Program-made: the position numbers and the translations under genes | Shown: one piece after another, positions 1 through 12,190 of the stretch | Layout of the letters: the number at the start of each line of letters is the position of its first letter | Numbering within the stretch: the stretch's first letter is position 1 | Assembly (NCBI GenBank): GCA_034190875.2 | Contig: CM067358.1 | Coordinates: 46,087,799 to 46,151,798, forward strand | Direction: 5' to 3' | Length of the DNA stretch: 64,000 bases | Source: Urechis unicinctus | Lineage: Eukaryota > Annelida > Polychaeta > Xenopneusta > Urechidae | The notes under the pieces: generated by a model | The model's database searches: none | The model's input: only the letters and a program-made list of their open reading frames with translations | What the model was told of the DNA's origin: nothing

Positions 1-3000
1 AAAGGTTATTCATCATGGGATGTATATACAACTGAACTTATCTACTAAAGTTAAATACGTGAGAAATTGTTGGTAAAGTGTTTCTACATCTTTACCCGAT
101 TAATAATGCGTTTGACTCGATGATATGCAAGGCTACGTGGCAAAGATGCTGAAACAACTTTGTAATAATACAATTGTTTCAGGCGTCGCAAATGGTACAG
201 ATGTAATTATTATTCCTAAAGGGAATTCGTCTCTCGCTATCAAATCAGGTCGTCAATTGGCCCTTACAGTACCTGCCTATTCATCTGGTAACATCAGCAA
301 AAGTTCACATATTGCTGATAAAATGTTGTTTACATTTTCTCGTACAAAACTTGTCTGTCTGATGTATGAGCCAAACACTCATATGTTAATGCAATTAACC
401 ACGATTGTTGCAGCCTTTGAGTGGTTGTAGGATTCGTTAGCTTTTCAGATGATAATATGACAGCTCAGTTTATATTTGTGGTTTTAGCAGTTGGTTATCT
501 AATCGATTGCGTTCATAAAATACATCATTGTGTAGATATTTTCCTTTCGAGACATTACATCCAAATAAAGTGCCAAATCTATCTTCAATTTATGGTTTTC
601 TGATCATCGTCTGTTTTCCACAACGAGAATATAACGAGTCAAAGCTCATCACCATTGACTACGGTTTTGCGATACGATTCAATATAAACAACTGGACCAG
701 TGTAGAAGGTGCAAATCTCCCGTTGCCTTGGACGCCTAATCGGAATAAAGATGTGGCTTTTCCGTAATTTGTCGATGTTTATTTCATAACAAATAAGAAA
801 CATCTCAATGATGTCGATTGGTTTGTTGCAACGACTTTCCCCTGCCCGTATCAATAAGATATATGTTTACTACGTTATCAATAATGTTGCCGAAGCCACT
901 GTTTATTTTGTCTGATTGGTTAGATTGACGATTAAAATAGCTAATTTGGCAGAGTTATTTTTCTTACACTTGAGCAAGTGCGTAGCCACCTGCAAATGGC
1001 TAACGCATGTCGAATATTACAAAGATGCACAGGGGACCTATGTCCAATTAGCATTCAAAATATGTATCAAAATGTGTGGTTTAAAGAGTGGTAGTAATAT
1101 TGAAATATCATATAAGTGAAGATGCCATAAGAGCAAAGACATTTTGATTAAATCAATTAAAACAAAACACCACTTTCGTCCAAGTTTTAATGCACTGTCT
1201 ATTTCCTTAATAAAAGGGCAAGGTATAATTGTTACTGTTATACAACGTTTCTTAAATTATATCCTGACTTGTCTCAAAATTATGCTTGCATATGCGACAG
1301 ATAACGTCTCGGCCCTCTTCAAGTATCCTAGCATTATAGTTTAGGAGAACGTTTTTGTGTATTGTTCAAGAAATTAAAATTGCACGTATGTTGGTGTGTC
1401 CGATGTTTTCATGCTCATCCGTATTTAAGAGGTTGTAAGCTTACGATGTATATGCGGCCATGCTGATATTGTATTCTTCAATAACTAGGCAATATCTTGT
1501 TGCACAACTTCGGTTTTCAAATATGCCGAAACATACGCTTATTTGTTAAGGCGTGTCTACTTTCATTATATTCACTGGTCAGTAACTTGTGCATGCAACA
1601 AGCGACAACGGCAACATATTGGGTTCCAATATGTAGTAGTGTAAACATCCGTTCAACATTTGCTTATTTGTTTAAGATAAATAACATCACGAAGGGAATA
1701 TTAACGGCCCTCTAGTGCAATCTAGCTGTCAGCAGTCTAACGGCACCAGTCAGGCGACGCATTTGTCAACTCATACATATTCTGCATCCCCTGGGGCATA
1801 ATTGCAGCCGTAGCATATATTACATTGGCTATTCATGTGATTAATTAGCCCCGATTATCGCTCCATTACATTATGAGCTTAAAATATGGCAATCGATCTC
1901 GTATGCATAATAACGTTTAAGTCTTTCTAGCTGCCCCTTTCCGGTACTGATATTGTCACTATGTTAATCAAAATGAGGTATGCTGAAGGCTTTTGAAAAC
2001 TGAAGTATAATACAATCTTTTTAAAGGCCCTTTATCAATGTAATTCTTAATTGTGAGGCCATTAAACTGCAGCTCCTAAGGAGGTACAGATTAAAAAAGA
2101 ATCCAAAATACATTGGTATATCTTAACATGCTTAACTATATCATTTGTAGACTCGCTTAACTTATTTTGTTTTAGTGGTTGGGACACCCTAAGCAATATA
2201 TACGGCAATAGTGTTGAGGCCACATGCCAGCCGAACACAACCCCGAGAGTGAATAACGCGAGGCATCATAGGAAAACATAATCATCTATTAGACTAAGAG
2301 CCATTCTAGCGCGTTCTTAAATGTAATGATATTGTGCGCATCAAATGTGTCGAATTGGACTTTTACCGTTAGCAAAATAGTGCGAGGCACAAGATCTTCT
2401 TGTACTTCATCTTCGATATGTTCATTTGCATCGTCGTCTATCAACTATATTTGGGTCACTGTTTGATAGAATAGATAAATAACAAGTATAGGAATTGTTA
2501 AAGATACTATTATTCTGGCCGTAAAAGTACCTATTATTGCAGGCTTTATAAAGGATATATCGTAGTCAACACACTGAGGCAATATGTCAATTGACTACCT
2601 GTTTCATATTGAATACCATAATGTGGTAAATGAAGGACGGATATAACCATGAATTGAATGTACACTCTCATAACATTGGATAGCTTTCCCAAGTCATCCG
2701 CAGCGATTAGGGTATTTATTTTGTAGAGGGTTCAATTACAGGGGTCAGTAGTAGGTGAAATGAGAAGGCCAGGGAAGGTGGTGCACACCACGTTAAGGCT
2801 CGACCGTCCACACAAAAGCTAAAATAAAAAAGGTTGAACATAATCGGTTGGTGGGGCGGTTGTCGATAGAATTAAATTGATGTCTCAGGTGATAGGTAGA
2901 AATCCCGGTAAGGTCGTGTTAGAGGGAGTAGGCAATATACCTCGCAACCCAAAAAACACTATATCGACGAATTAGCAACGGGCTTGCAACAGATACATCG

Positions 3001-6000
3001 CTACCGCTTAAGATTATACTTTAACAGCCATGAACGATGTGTTCCAGGCGATTGGATAACTGTTAATGTTACGCTAATGTGCAAAATACCTGCAGCACAA
3101 GCAAAATGACCTGCATAATACATGTCAACATAGCTATTTGTACAAACGGTTGAAAGTGGGAATCCTGTATATGTAATTGATTGGAACTTTCAAACAGTGT
3201 CGAACAGAGCTTCCCACAAGCAGTTAGCTAGCCAACACATGCACAACAGTAATTGGTCCAGTTCCTTTTTTAATCTACATGTCGATTGTGCTGATGATGT
3301 GCAGATAACATTCAACTTGATTCACAAGTCGGTTTCAAGGAACTCGTACCAATGATTGCTTAATGCATGATACTGGGACTTGATTGGAACAATTGATCAG
3401 TCTTACGATTAATAAAACAATGCATTATAGTCATTGTAACAGTTATGGTCATATGAATTATACTAATCATTCAAAGAGTGATTTCATCGAAATTAATGTC
3501 TCAGTTTTGAGGCCCGATGTAGATTACGCAATGCTAAGTTACTAAGTTACGCTATGTGTCAATCGATGTTATGAGCAATTATTCGACTGAAGGGACACAT
3601 ACTTTTTAGAACAAGACGTCCCTGTGGAAATCGCGTATAAGTGTATATAGCAGTCGACTTTTGCTCGACTTCTCTATCCCGTCTGTAGTGTCACGTCCGT
3701 CCATCTCCTACTGCACGTATGCAATGTTTTCCGCAAACGTAGATTTACAAAAAGAGCCCCACACTTCTTCAACAGTTTCACCTGTCCGCTAGATGTGTGG
3801 GCCATGTAATTACGTTTTACTCCCACCAATCACCATGCCAGCGCTGCTTTTGTCAGCATCTTATAACCTTTTTGTTACACCGCAACAAAACAATCACTGT
3901 CCAAATGATGGAGCCAGTTTTATTCCTGCTTAAAATGGAAACGATAACCTGACATCTTTGCCTGTGATAAATGTGACCGATTGATGGGAAATAAAAGCAT
4001 ATCAACAAGAATCAAAGATGATCGAATACTAATTGTTCTGTTATCAATATTTTGCTCTCAGCCATATAAAACAATTGGTGGCTATAGAGAAGATCAACGA
4101 AAAGCAACGACGCAACAATTTAACTCATTTGGTGATGTAACGATACAAAATCAATTAGAAACCGGTGTTTACTACTCTAAAATGATGCATTATCACACGA
4201 AAATAAACATGTTTACTGGCCCACAATGAGATGCAATACATGCATATACACATACGTCGACATAGTAGCCGATCATTTCTAACCATTAAACGTGGTCGAT
4301 GGTTATTTGCTTATTTTCACAATCAGACTTAACGGTGATTATCTATAATAGTGTGCACTCAAAACCTGCATGCGCATGAAAACCGATATTGCATTGTTAT
4401 ATACAGGAACATGGCACTGCCATAAGTGACAGTTGATGATGCACATTGTCTCAAAAAGACTCGTGAATATTCGCCCCTCTATCTGTTTACTAAGATTTCT
4501 CCCTTTCCTCAAATGCAGTAAATAATGACTATTGGAACTCATATTCACTCTACGTATTACTAGTAGCCAAATAGATACGAAGTCTGAAGGCATCGGGTTG
4601 ATACAATCCTTGTCGAATGTGTTAACGTGGCATATATTGCATATACCTCTCCCCCGTGCCCTTACCAGGTAATTTTTCTCTACCTCACCACTTTTCATTG
4701 ATTTGGTGCTATTCCAAAGTGAATTGCCATGTCAGCGCTATTCCTTTTTGTTGAAATCGATCTTATGTGCTGCAATACCAGCCTACGCTATACAACACCT
4801 GTCCAGGGGCAAAGCTGTTAATAAATTGACGTTGCTATGTGCCATTGATGTCTTCTCCTATTGTTTAGGCGATTAACGCAGTGAAGAGATAATGACACAA
4901 GATCGTGGTAAATCAGTTCTTGCATTATTAGGTTAGATGAATGTGTGCATGCACGTCTATCCATCGTCCACCCAAAACATGCGATTGTGCAATCATTCAT
5001 TGCTATCATATTGAGGAGATGCATAGAAGCAGTTTTAGTATCTTGTCATTATGGTATAAACCATTTGATTGGTGAAGCAACATTAATATGGCGTCATTCA
5101 GACATAAGAATACTGAGACTTAAGATGTGTATTGCAACTCAGGCTAAATTGCGTGCAGTTATGCTTATATCTTTACAAAACTACTCTATGTCAGGTTAGG
5201 CAAATGTCTGAGTAAATATCGCACATGCAAACGGTAAATATGGCTTGATATAATACATTTTTTCTCCATCGAAGCATATGCGTCGGTGTACTGCTTGTAT
5301 GTCTATAATTATTTATATAGGTAAACACAAACTTGAATGCGCAAACTAGACTCCTATGGTATTATCAAATATATATCTATTTTGAATACGTTAGTGGCCT
5401 ACCAAAATGTCAGTTTATCGCATATAACATCGCAAACTTTGAAGCAAACTTTGATACAAGCAATCTACAATTTGACGTGAATCAATATGTATTTCGCCCA
5501 AGCACGAAGCATCTCATTTACACGAATTCACCTTACGACCTAAGCGATGACTATCATGTTATTTGTACGTCTAATCGGCAGGATGCCCAGCACACTCATT
5601 TTATCCCCAAGTTGACTTCAAGCCATATGAAATCGGATCATTTCTAACTCTGAGAAGAATACAATATAGGGGTAGATAGGAATGATGTCATGTTTATCTG
5701 ATCGTTTTGTCGACCACCATATATATTGCTTGTATTAAGTTGTGCACTATCAACAAGCTAGATTAAAACAACTTCTGCATGTCACAAACGTGGGTCACGC
5801 TCACCTCCCGAATTATGATATGAAAAGCATCCCTACAACAAATCGAAGATTCCATCCTCTAAGGATGCCCTGTTAATTTATAGCTACTGCTGAACTTTGT
5901 TCATAATCCTTATCTCTGTGAGAAACAGTTCTCTACCATGGTCCATTTCCTCCAAACAGACTTATTCCTTTAGTATACAACTATTTTATCTTTTTGGAAA

Positions 6001-7139
6001 GTTGCCAACACCACCACCGTATTATGGAATAACCATAGAGCATGAGGTATGGTGGGGCAAAAGCTGACAAATGGCAACAGTTCTGCGCAATGAATCTCGT
6101 TTATTGATACATTCCTACTGCATTCGAGAATAATACATCACACTGCACCGGATATAAAACCGCATAAATATATTATTATAGAATCAGAAATTCAATAAAG
6201 AAATCTCAGTCAAGGACTTCTGCTGAACAAGTGTTTCACATATGGGCTAATACGATTCATAGGTGGACGTGTGTAGTATCTTATGCCGAAATTCATTCGA
6301 TAAGAATTTTTCTGAACTCCTTTATTCAGCATGTAAACAATATAAGCCTGCCGTGTGCACCATAAATGCACTTCTACTTCGAAAAAAAAGAAAAACGCAA
6401 TTGCTATATGTTCGGCGGATGGACAAAGACTTTTCAAGCATTAGATTTATTCTATGAATATGATCTTACTTAATATCAATCAACATTTACCACCGCCTCA
6501 TGAGTTTGAATACCCCTAATGTTTATTGAAATAACGGGTAATATTCCAGGTTGCCGCTACTTGCTAAAGCGGGTTGCTCACGTGATCGATGATGTAGCTA
6601 TAAAGGAATGTTTGCATTAAGGTTAAGCATGATGTCGATAAGGTTATAGCATCACGAAGGCTAATCATAAATCATTGCAAAGCTGATAACATATCTCTGA
6701 AAAACGACATCCATCGCGTTATCGCCAGCTATATACAAAAAGATATATCACGTTTTTCAATAGAAATGGCTGTTATCACTAGTTCGGCCAATGTCCAAAA
6801 TCCAGCTGGAACAAAATACTTTGAAGTAGTCGCATCATCGCGTCTGTAACTGTTCTCATGGACATTGCAGGTGATTTACGGTGATATTTCCATCTTCCTT
6901 CTATCCCCCTGATTCGTCACGTTGTTCTACATTTCTTAGTAGTTAATCGGGTGATGTACAGGAAGCCCCATCCGAAAGACAGTGCCACATATAAGCGCAA
7001 CCAATGGCTCGTTTTCGTGCATTTCCGAACTTATTTGTCACCCGAAGTTTTTAATGCTCGATGCAGTAATCTAAAGAATATTTTACTTGATGCTGGATGC
7101 GCTTCAAGTCATAGAACAACTAACATATGATGTTTTCAA
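1..7139. other. Intergenic DNA, no gene recognised
   Basis: I recognise no gene family, RNA gene or long repeat here. Open frames of about 80-120 codons occur at 125-430 (+), 3981-4229 (+), 4339-4698 (-) and 5333-5647 (+). None carries a motif I know, and none has convincing splice sites at both ends. Frames of this size are close to what chance gives at this base composition. One short piece, 5633-5665, resembles the right end of the R3 repeat (compare 7340-7372), so a decayed R3 copy may end there. Confidence 0.5.
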
Positions 7140-7375
7140 CGCGTTACTAGCTGCCGAATGCCAGGAGGCATCGAGACATGGTAATTTACAACGCAATACA
7201 CGCTATTGCTATGCGCCGTGTTGGCTTAGAGGAGCGATTGATTGAGGATGTAATAACGTTCGTCAACATCAGTTTTTCGGTGTTATCTAACCTTACTGGT
7301 GCACTTGCTTTGCTAAGTAAGTTGGGCACTAATCATTTGTTATCGGATCATTCTCGACTCTGAGAAGAATACGAA
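7140..7375 (+). repeat. Interspersed repeat R3, copy a
   Basis: This is one of four diverged copies of a repeat of about 0.2 kb; the others are at 9795-10060, 11977-12190 and 52425-52590. The shared core is an AGGAGGC-like block, then a stretch resembling GCTATTGCTATGCG, then GATGTAATAACGTTCGTCAAC. A right-end block GACTCTGAGAAGAATACGA is shared with 10020-10055 and 5647-5665. Copy a has an open frame of 61 codons across the core, but the other copies have stops there, so coding is not supported. No terminal inverted repeats or target-site duplications were seen. It is probably an old SINE- or MITE-like element. Confidence 0.55.
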
Positions 7376-8574
7376 ATTTGGGCTGACTTGTATAAAGACA
7401 AGCTTATTTGAGTCCCCTTTTTGTATCATAGACTAGTAGGCTATAATGCCTTGACATCATACATACGGAGCGCAATATGGTCGTCTGCTTAAGACAAAGA
7501 ACGTGCATATGCGCTATATCATCAATTACCAAGCCATTGGTCTGTGTATATTACATGCGTGAATTGGCGACGCCTCCGTCGGTAAGGCATTGCGGTTCTG
7601 CTTCAGATAAGTTTTTATACCGTCACATCTGACAACCAAGCGGCATGCAAATGTAAAGACAAAGCAAGCGACATTTGGTAAATTGTGAATAGTCTAAATA
7701 ATCTAAATGCATTGATGAAAGGATAACGAACAAAGTCGAAAAAAAGGTATGCAAGTATTGCAAAGTTCAACCCATATCATCCACGTGACCATGCGATAAC
7801 ATACTTGATTCCGCAGCTTGATTCCGGGGAGATGGGATAATACCCTGACTTCCCGATGAGCGACACGCAACCAGATTAGCAGCTGGCAATCAAATGCCTC
7901 TTGAGAAAACCATCGTTATAACACTTGCAAGGCGTGCGTGACATTTGGACCCTCCGTAGTATTGCTATATTAGAGCAGTGGTGGTCTGAGAGAAATCTTC
8001 TCAAGTCTGGTTGCTGCTTGGTGATATTGCGTTGCAGTTACCGCACGTCTAGCTGTCCGTTTGAGGCGATATGGGAAAAAGACCGTGCTTTGATTGGTCG
8101 AGGAGAGGGTGCCATGCGATAAGTAGTATATATCAGATCATTTTGGCAACCGTCGTTAAATTATTTTGATTCATTCTAATCCACAAAAGAATATACATAG
8201 CTAGACTAATGCATTTGCATTGAGCAGTTTAAGATGGCTTATTTGACTTGGTATGCCAAACGTATGTCACCAACGCTGGTAAAGCAAAAACTGAGATGAA
8301 TAAGAATGTGCACTGAGGAATAACATACGTCAAGTGAAGGTTACCATGATACATTTGGTTGGTACTTTGCTAGCATATAGCTGTAGCTCAACACTTCCAT
8401 GCTGACAACATCCATACTTCGGTTAGAAATATTTATATTTAATTGCGTATGTTCCTCAATAATTCTCCTCCAAATAAATGAACTATCCCATTAACATCAT
8501 CAAGCCGTGACTTATTTATCGTAAAGTATCATTGTTTATTGATCAAAGGTGTAATTTTTCCCGCATGCCATTAT
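7376..8574. other. Intergenic DNA, nothing recognised
   Basis: There is no recognisable coding motif or repeat. An open frame of 65 codons at 7925-8122 (+) has no family signature. The stretch ends at the 3' edge of the minus-strand LINE remnant. Confidence 0.45.
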
Positions 8575-9300
8575 CTATAATGCGCACTGTGTTGTTGAGT
8601 GTGACGGTTTAAATCAGAATTGTAAACTATCCGAATTCAATACATCGCTTTGATAATCAATAATCACATTATCTAACAGTTTCCCTGTGATACTACTAAG
8701 AGCTACTGATCGATAATTATCACTGCTGTTCAATGATTTCTTTCTGTTCTTAGGAATAGGAACAAGCGTAGATGTTAGCATACCACGTGGCGTATGCGCT
8801 TGATTCAACATCATAGTAAAATGTTTTGATAGATGCGCTTCGAACTCATCGCAGCCATTCAGTATGTGATCAGAAGTTATTTCACAAACACCATCTGTTT
8901 GATCTCGATTAAGCTAACAAGCTGCTTGCCTAACTTGTGAAATGTCGATAGCATGCAAAGAGCCACATGTACCACCGGCACAATTAGAGTGTACATCATG
9001 ACCCAATGATTCATTATGGACATCCTTTGCAGACTTACTATGAGACACATTATTGTAAAGTATTTCATATTTATCTTTAAAGACATTTCATATCTCGTCG
9101 CCGTGCACGCCATCCTTTACGGACACGGTCGACTTAGTTTTGAAATGCTTCTTCCGTATTTCTTTCCAGAAATTGCGACCATCACTTGTGGCCAAAGAAG
9201 CTGCCATTCTATCAGACGCAAGCTTATTTTGATTTCTGATCTTTAAGAACGCCAGAGGCGGGACACCCATTTTCCACCCAGAGTCGACACCAAAATATTG
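8575..9300 (-). pseudogene. Decayed LINE reverse transcriptase (5' part of RT domain)
   Basis: One minus-strand frame reads from 9300 to 8575 through about 240 codons, interrupted by three internal stops: TGA at 9088-9090, TAG at 8914-8916 and TGA at 8614-8616. A fourth in-frame stop, TAG at 8575-8577, closes it. The upstream part has the linker usual before RT in CR1/L2/Jockey-like LINEs, with SDGRNFWKEIRKKH. It is followed by TSDHILNGCDEF, LVPIPKNRKKSLNSSDNYRS and VALSSITGKLLD, which are the fingers motifs RT0-RT2. After the third stop, FKPSHSTTQC continues the family pattern, where the stop stands in for the usual Gly of QFGFKP. The palm, including the YxDD catalytic site, and the endonuclease are missing. 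Such elements encode a reverse transcriptase that copies the element RNA at a nicked target. This copy is truncated and dead. The family assignment is firm; the exact clade is not. Confidence 0.85.
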
Positions 9301-9794
9301 ATTTTGCTCTTGACTTGCTCATCCCAGCCAGGCCGATGTTTACGTTACCTATTCACAGGAATACACTGAACAGCTGCTCTGACACACGCATTCACGATTT
9401 CCTCATGTGGACGTTAACAATGACGCCAAATGCAGCCCATTTACAGCGTACAGCGTAATCAATCCCGCAAACTAAGCAATATTTTAAGATATGGTACTGC
9501 AATTGGCATAACTAAACATACCAAGCCACTAATCGCAGATCGCTTTCAATGCGCAGATACACAGCTCACACTAATAGCAACATACCACCTAGATTATTCC
9601 TCGGGGTCATATCAAACAAAGACGCGACTGATCTCATTTGCTACAATACATTATAACAAAAAAGAATCGGAAGCAATGCTAGCGGAAATTGTATTACTGG
9701 GAGTAGTTTATTTTGAGTCATGTCAATCACAACACAAAATGTTTGCGATTGCGGTGTGGCGGGCCATTTTGTGGATGCCAAATATATAGCGTCT
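9301..9794. other. Spacer with an unassigned open frame
   Basis: The frame 9430-9789 (+) is open for 119 codons but has no signal peptide, domain motif or good splice sites that I can see, and its composition is unremarkable. It is not called as a gene. Confidence 0.4.
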
Positions 9795-10060
9795 TGAAAC
9801 TATGCAGAGATGATAAGCTTCTCACGATTCTTTGCAGGATGCGTGGAGGCAAAATGACCGCAGTTTGAGGTTCAGAACATGTCATTACTATGCTTCTCAT
9901 TCGCTGTGAGGAAGGATTGGATTGCTTCAGTGTGCAATAACGACAACATTGAGCGGTTCCTTAACCTAAGTTGAACATTTGGGCATACTAAGTTTGTTGT
10001 AAGCAAATTTGCAATCTCAACATTCTAAACTCAGAGAAGCATTACAAGGAAGGATCTTTT
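9795..10060 (+). repeat. Interspersed repeat R3, copy b
   Basis: The block GATAAGCTTCTCAC at the left edge matches the start of copy d (52426 onward). The core around 9883-9950 (CATTACTATGC, GGATTGCTTCAG, GCAATAACG) matches copies c and d. The right-end block at 10020-10055 (ATTCTAAACTCAGAGAAG) matches copy a near 7345-7370. Spacing between core and right end is about 150 bases in both a and b, so the two blocks belong to one element. There is no intact coding frame. Confidence 0.6.
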
Positions 10061-10385
10061 AGCACAATTCTAGTCGAGACAACAGATAGACGATAGAGTG
10101 TCAGGCCTACATATGATGGATGCTTTGCGTTTATAATGTTAATATAAGCACGTTTTTTTAATTAAAAGCTATAAGGTTTGCGAATATTGTAGCCAAAAAG
10201 CGGCAACTTCTTTTGGCAGTAAGTAGAAAATACTCTTTTCTGACATGTGACTTCTATGACAAATAACAAATCCTAAGTGCATCAATGCCAATCACTCACA
10301 ATATTTATTGCAGAGAAAATTTGCTGCTAAATCCTTCAACTACATTGATAAAATGCTACTCGAGGCTCAGGCATTTAACTGAATA
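10061..10385. other. Intergenic DNA, nothing recognised
   Basis: I see no gene, repeat or regulatory signal that I could defend. Confidence 0.4.
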
Positions 10386-10577
10386 TCAATCTGCATAATA
10401 TCCAATGTTAGTAAAACCAAGAATCAATGATACTACAATTGCAGGAATTGTAATTATTGTAGAAAGGGGAACAGGGGCGTTCGCTGCGTTCTTTGTATTG
10501 TTTTTATTTTTATGCAGATTAAATATATCGACAACTTGATGGAATTCGGGCATGTGGACTTCCATTGAGATGTTCAT
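10386..10577 (-). CDS. Candidate C-terminal exon with one membrane span (unassigned)
   Basis: The minus-strand frame ends at TGA 10386-10388. Its last 30 codons form a Pro/Ala linker followed by a hydrophobic stretch, PLSTIITIPAIVVSLILGF, long enough to cross a membrane once, then a short polar tail. The upstream half is polar and Asn/Lys-rich, so the real exon may start inside it after an AG near 10480-10490. On the same strand, 0.55 kb upstream, lies a candidate extracellular-domain exon (11130-11342). Together they could be the end of a single-pass surface protein. This is weak inference; a hydrophobic frame by chance is quite possible in AT-rich DNA. Confidence 0.15.
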   Translation of the reverse strand: MNISMEVHMPEFHQVVDIFNLHKNKNNTKNAANAPVPLSTIITIPAIVVSLILGFTNIGYYAD

Positions 10578-11129
10578 TAATCTGCTCTATTCACCACTTG
10601 GCCCTTTTTCAAGATGCCCTGAAGCATAATAAGGATCTATTGGCAGCATAGAATGCCCCATTACATCCCGTCGATAAGAATAGTATGTGATAGATAGCTT
10701 TAGCATGCTGTAATATTTACCGTGTGCACCGTACAAAGTTACACATTTGTTTGTGAGTTGTCGAGAGCATGGTGATTTACGTCACATCATTCCAAAGAAT
10801 GCAGCAATTAATGCGGATTTGACGAGGAGGTCTTGTTGCAAATTGCCTTTCATGTTTCTAATAAGTGAAACAAAACAACTAACGCCGAACGTTTGGCGTC
10901 TTCAACAAAACGCCGAATACGGCCTTACTGTCGCGTGCTTTCACGTCCATTCCTCTCATAAGCGGCAGGGTGGTTTTATCCTAGCGACATCGGGATCATG
11001 GTAAATACTATTTCAAGCCCCTGCTACACAATCTTTAGCATTCTGACATCACAATAGAGTGCACATTGATGTATATGATACATAAGAATGAAACAAATTG
11101 CTGTTACACATTTGACTTTCCACATATAT
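10578..11129. other. Spacer, nothing firm
   Basis: It holds an 85-codon plus-strand frame at 10747-11004 without any recognised motif. If the two flanking minus-strand candidates belong to one gene, this would be an intron. Confidence 0.35.
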
Positions 11130-11342
11130 CTAATTCGTTGTTTGAATCTTTATCTCGATAAAAAGTCCATTTACAACGTGATTTCCAGCATCAGGTAAAA
11201 TGCTAATTGGGATATTTCCTTCCGGAAATCCTACATTAATTGTGATAGTTTGTTGCATACAGCAGAGTGCTAATCCATTGTCATCACCATGAAAGTAACC
11301 ACCCAGAAGATATGGATCGTTATGCTCTAATGCACACGACAT
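11130..11342 (-). CDS. Candidate Calx-beta-like exon fragment
   Basis: The minus-strand frame of 70 codons contains ITINVGFPEGNIPISILPD followed by a segment ending GLFIEIKI. Calx-beta domains, calcium-binding beta-sandwiches of extracellular and exchanger proteins, typically end with a strand-FPEG-strand, an acidic DD turn, a Glu-rich loop and a final F-x-hydrophobic strand. The order fits, but the acidic pair that binds calcium is not preserved (PD), so this would be a decayed or divergent copy. A similar but weaker pattern is at 35947-36165 (-). Sequence alone cannot separate this from a chance frame; a profile search would decide. Confidence 0.2.
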   Translation of the reverse strand: MSCALEHNDPYLLGGYFHGDDNGLALCCMQQTITINVGFPEGNIPISILPDAGNHVVNGLFIEIKIQTTN

Positions 11343-11976
11343 AACAGTTAATAAAGCTGATATTCATCGACGTATGTCATCACTTCTATCGTGCTGTGGA
11401 TGAGGGAGGATGGCATCAATGCTGATAAATGACACAGACGTGGGAACGCCATATCTCATTTATCTCGATACTTGCATACCACACTGAGTTGTACGCAATA
11501 TCTCTCAATGACACATCGCGGTACTCAATTCATGCCTTAAATAAATATACTGATACGGTCACATTATGAATCAACTCAGATTTATTAGCATTAATGCACG
11601 AGAGTATTACTACTGCTAAATTGCATTCTATCGAAAGCTGCTATCATGTTTCAAGTCAGATTTAATCACATTATCGATTTAGGTTCCAGAAAGGTTTGAT
11701 ATATTTAGCAAATGAAATCAATACTTACAAGAGTGGTTCAGCAATAAACCGGCACTTTTCCGTGTTTTGTCATCTCCAAAAGAACGTCATCTCTGATTAG
11801 CTTTATTTTCGTGTGAATATGAGGAAATTTTACGGAGCAACGCAAATGGACGAAAACCATCCAACAGATACTCATTGATCACGTTGATAACAGCATAGTG
11901 GATTAGTACATATTGCAATGTAGTTAAAAGTGTACATTGCACTTTCGTTGATGGCGAATATATGACTTTCGTCAAC
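11343..11976. other. Intergenic DNA, nothing recognised
   Basis: There is no gene or repeat I can support. A 62-codon minus-strand frame at 11787-11975 has no motif. Confidence 0.4.
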
Positions 11977-12190
11977 TCTGTAGAGCAGATAAGCTACTCG
12001 CGTATGATTGTTTGATGTAAGGAGGCACTCTAACCAGCAATTTACAACCCTTCACATGCCATTACTATGCGTCTTATTAGCCGAGAAGAATAATTGGATC
12101 GCTTCAGGGCGCAATAACGTTCTTCAACGATGACATTTCATGGTTCTTGATGGTACATTTGCGCATGTAAGTTTACAATAAACCTTGTTG
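11977..12190 (+). repeat. Interspersed repeat R3, copy c
   Basis: The block CACATGCCATTACTATGCG at 12052-12070 matches copy d (52482 onward) almost base for base. It is followed by GCCGAGAAGAATAATTGGAT, a GCGCAATAACGTTCTTCAACG-like stretch and ACATTTCATGG, all with counterparts in copies b and d. The left edge has the GATAAGC...CTC block also seen in b and d. It is diverged and without an intact frame. Confidence 0.6.
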
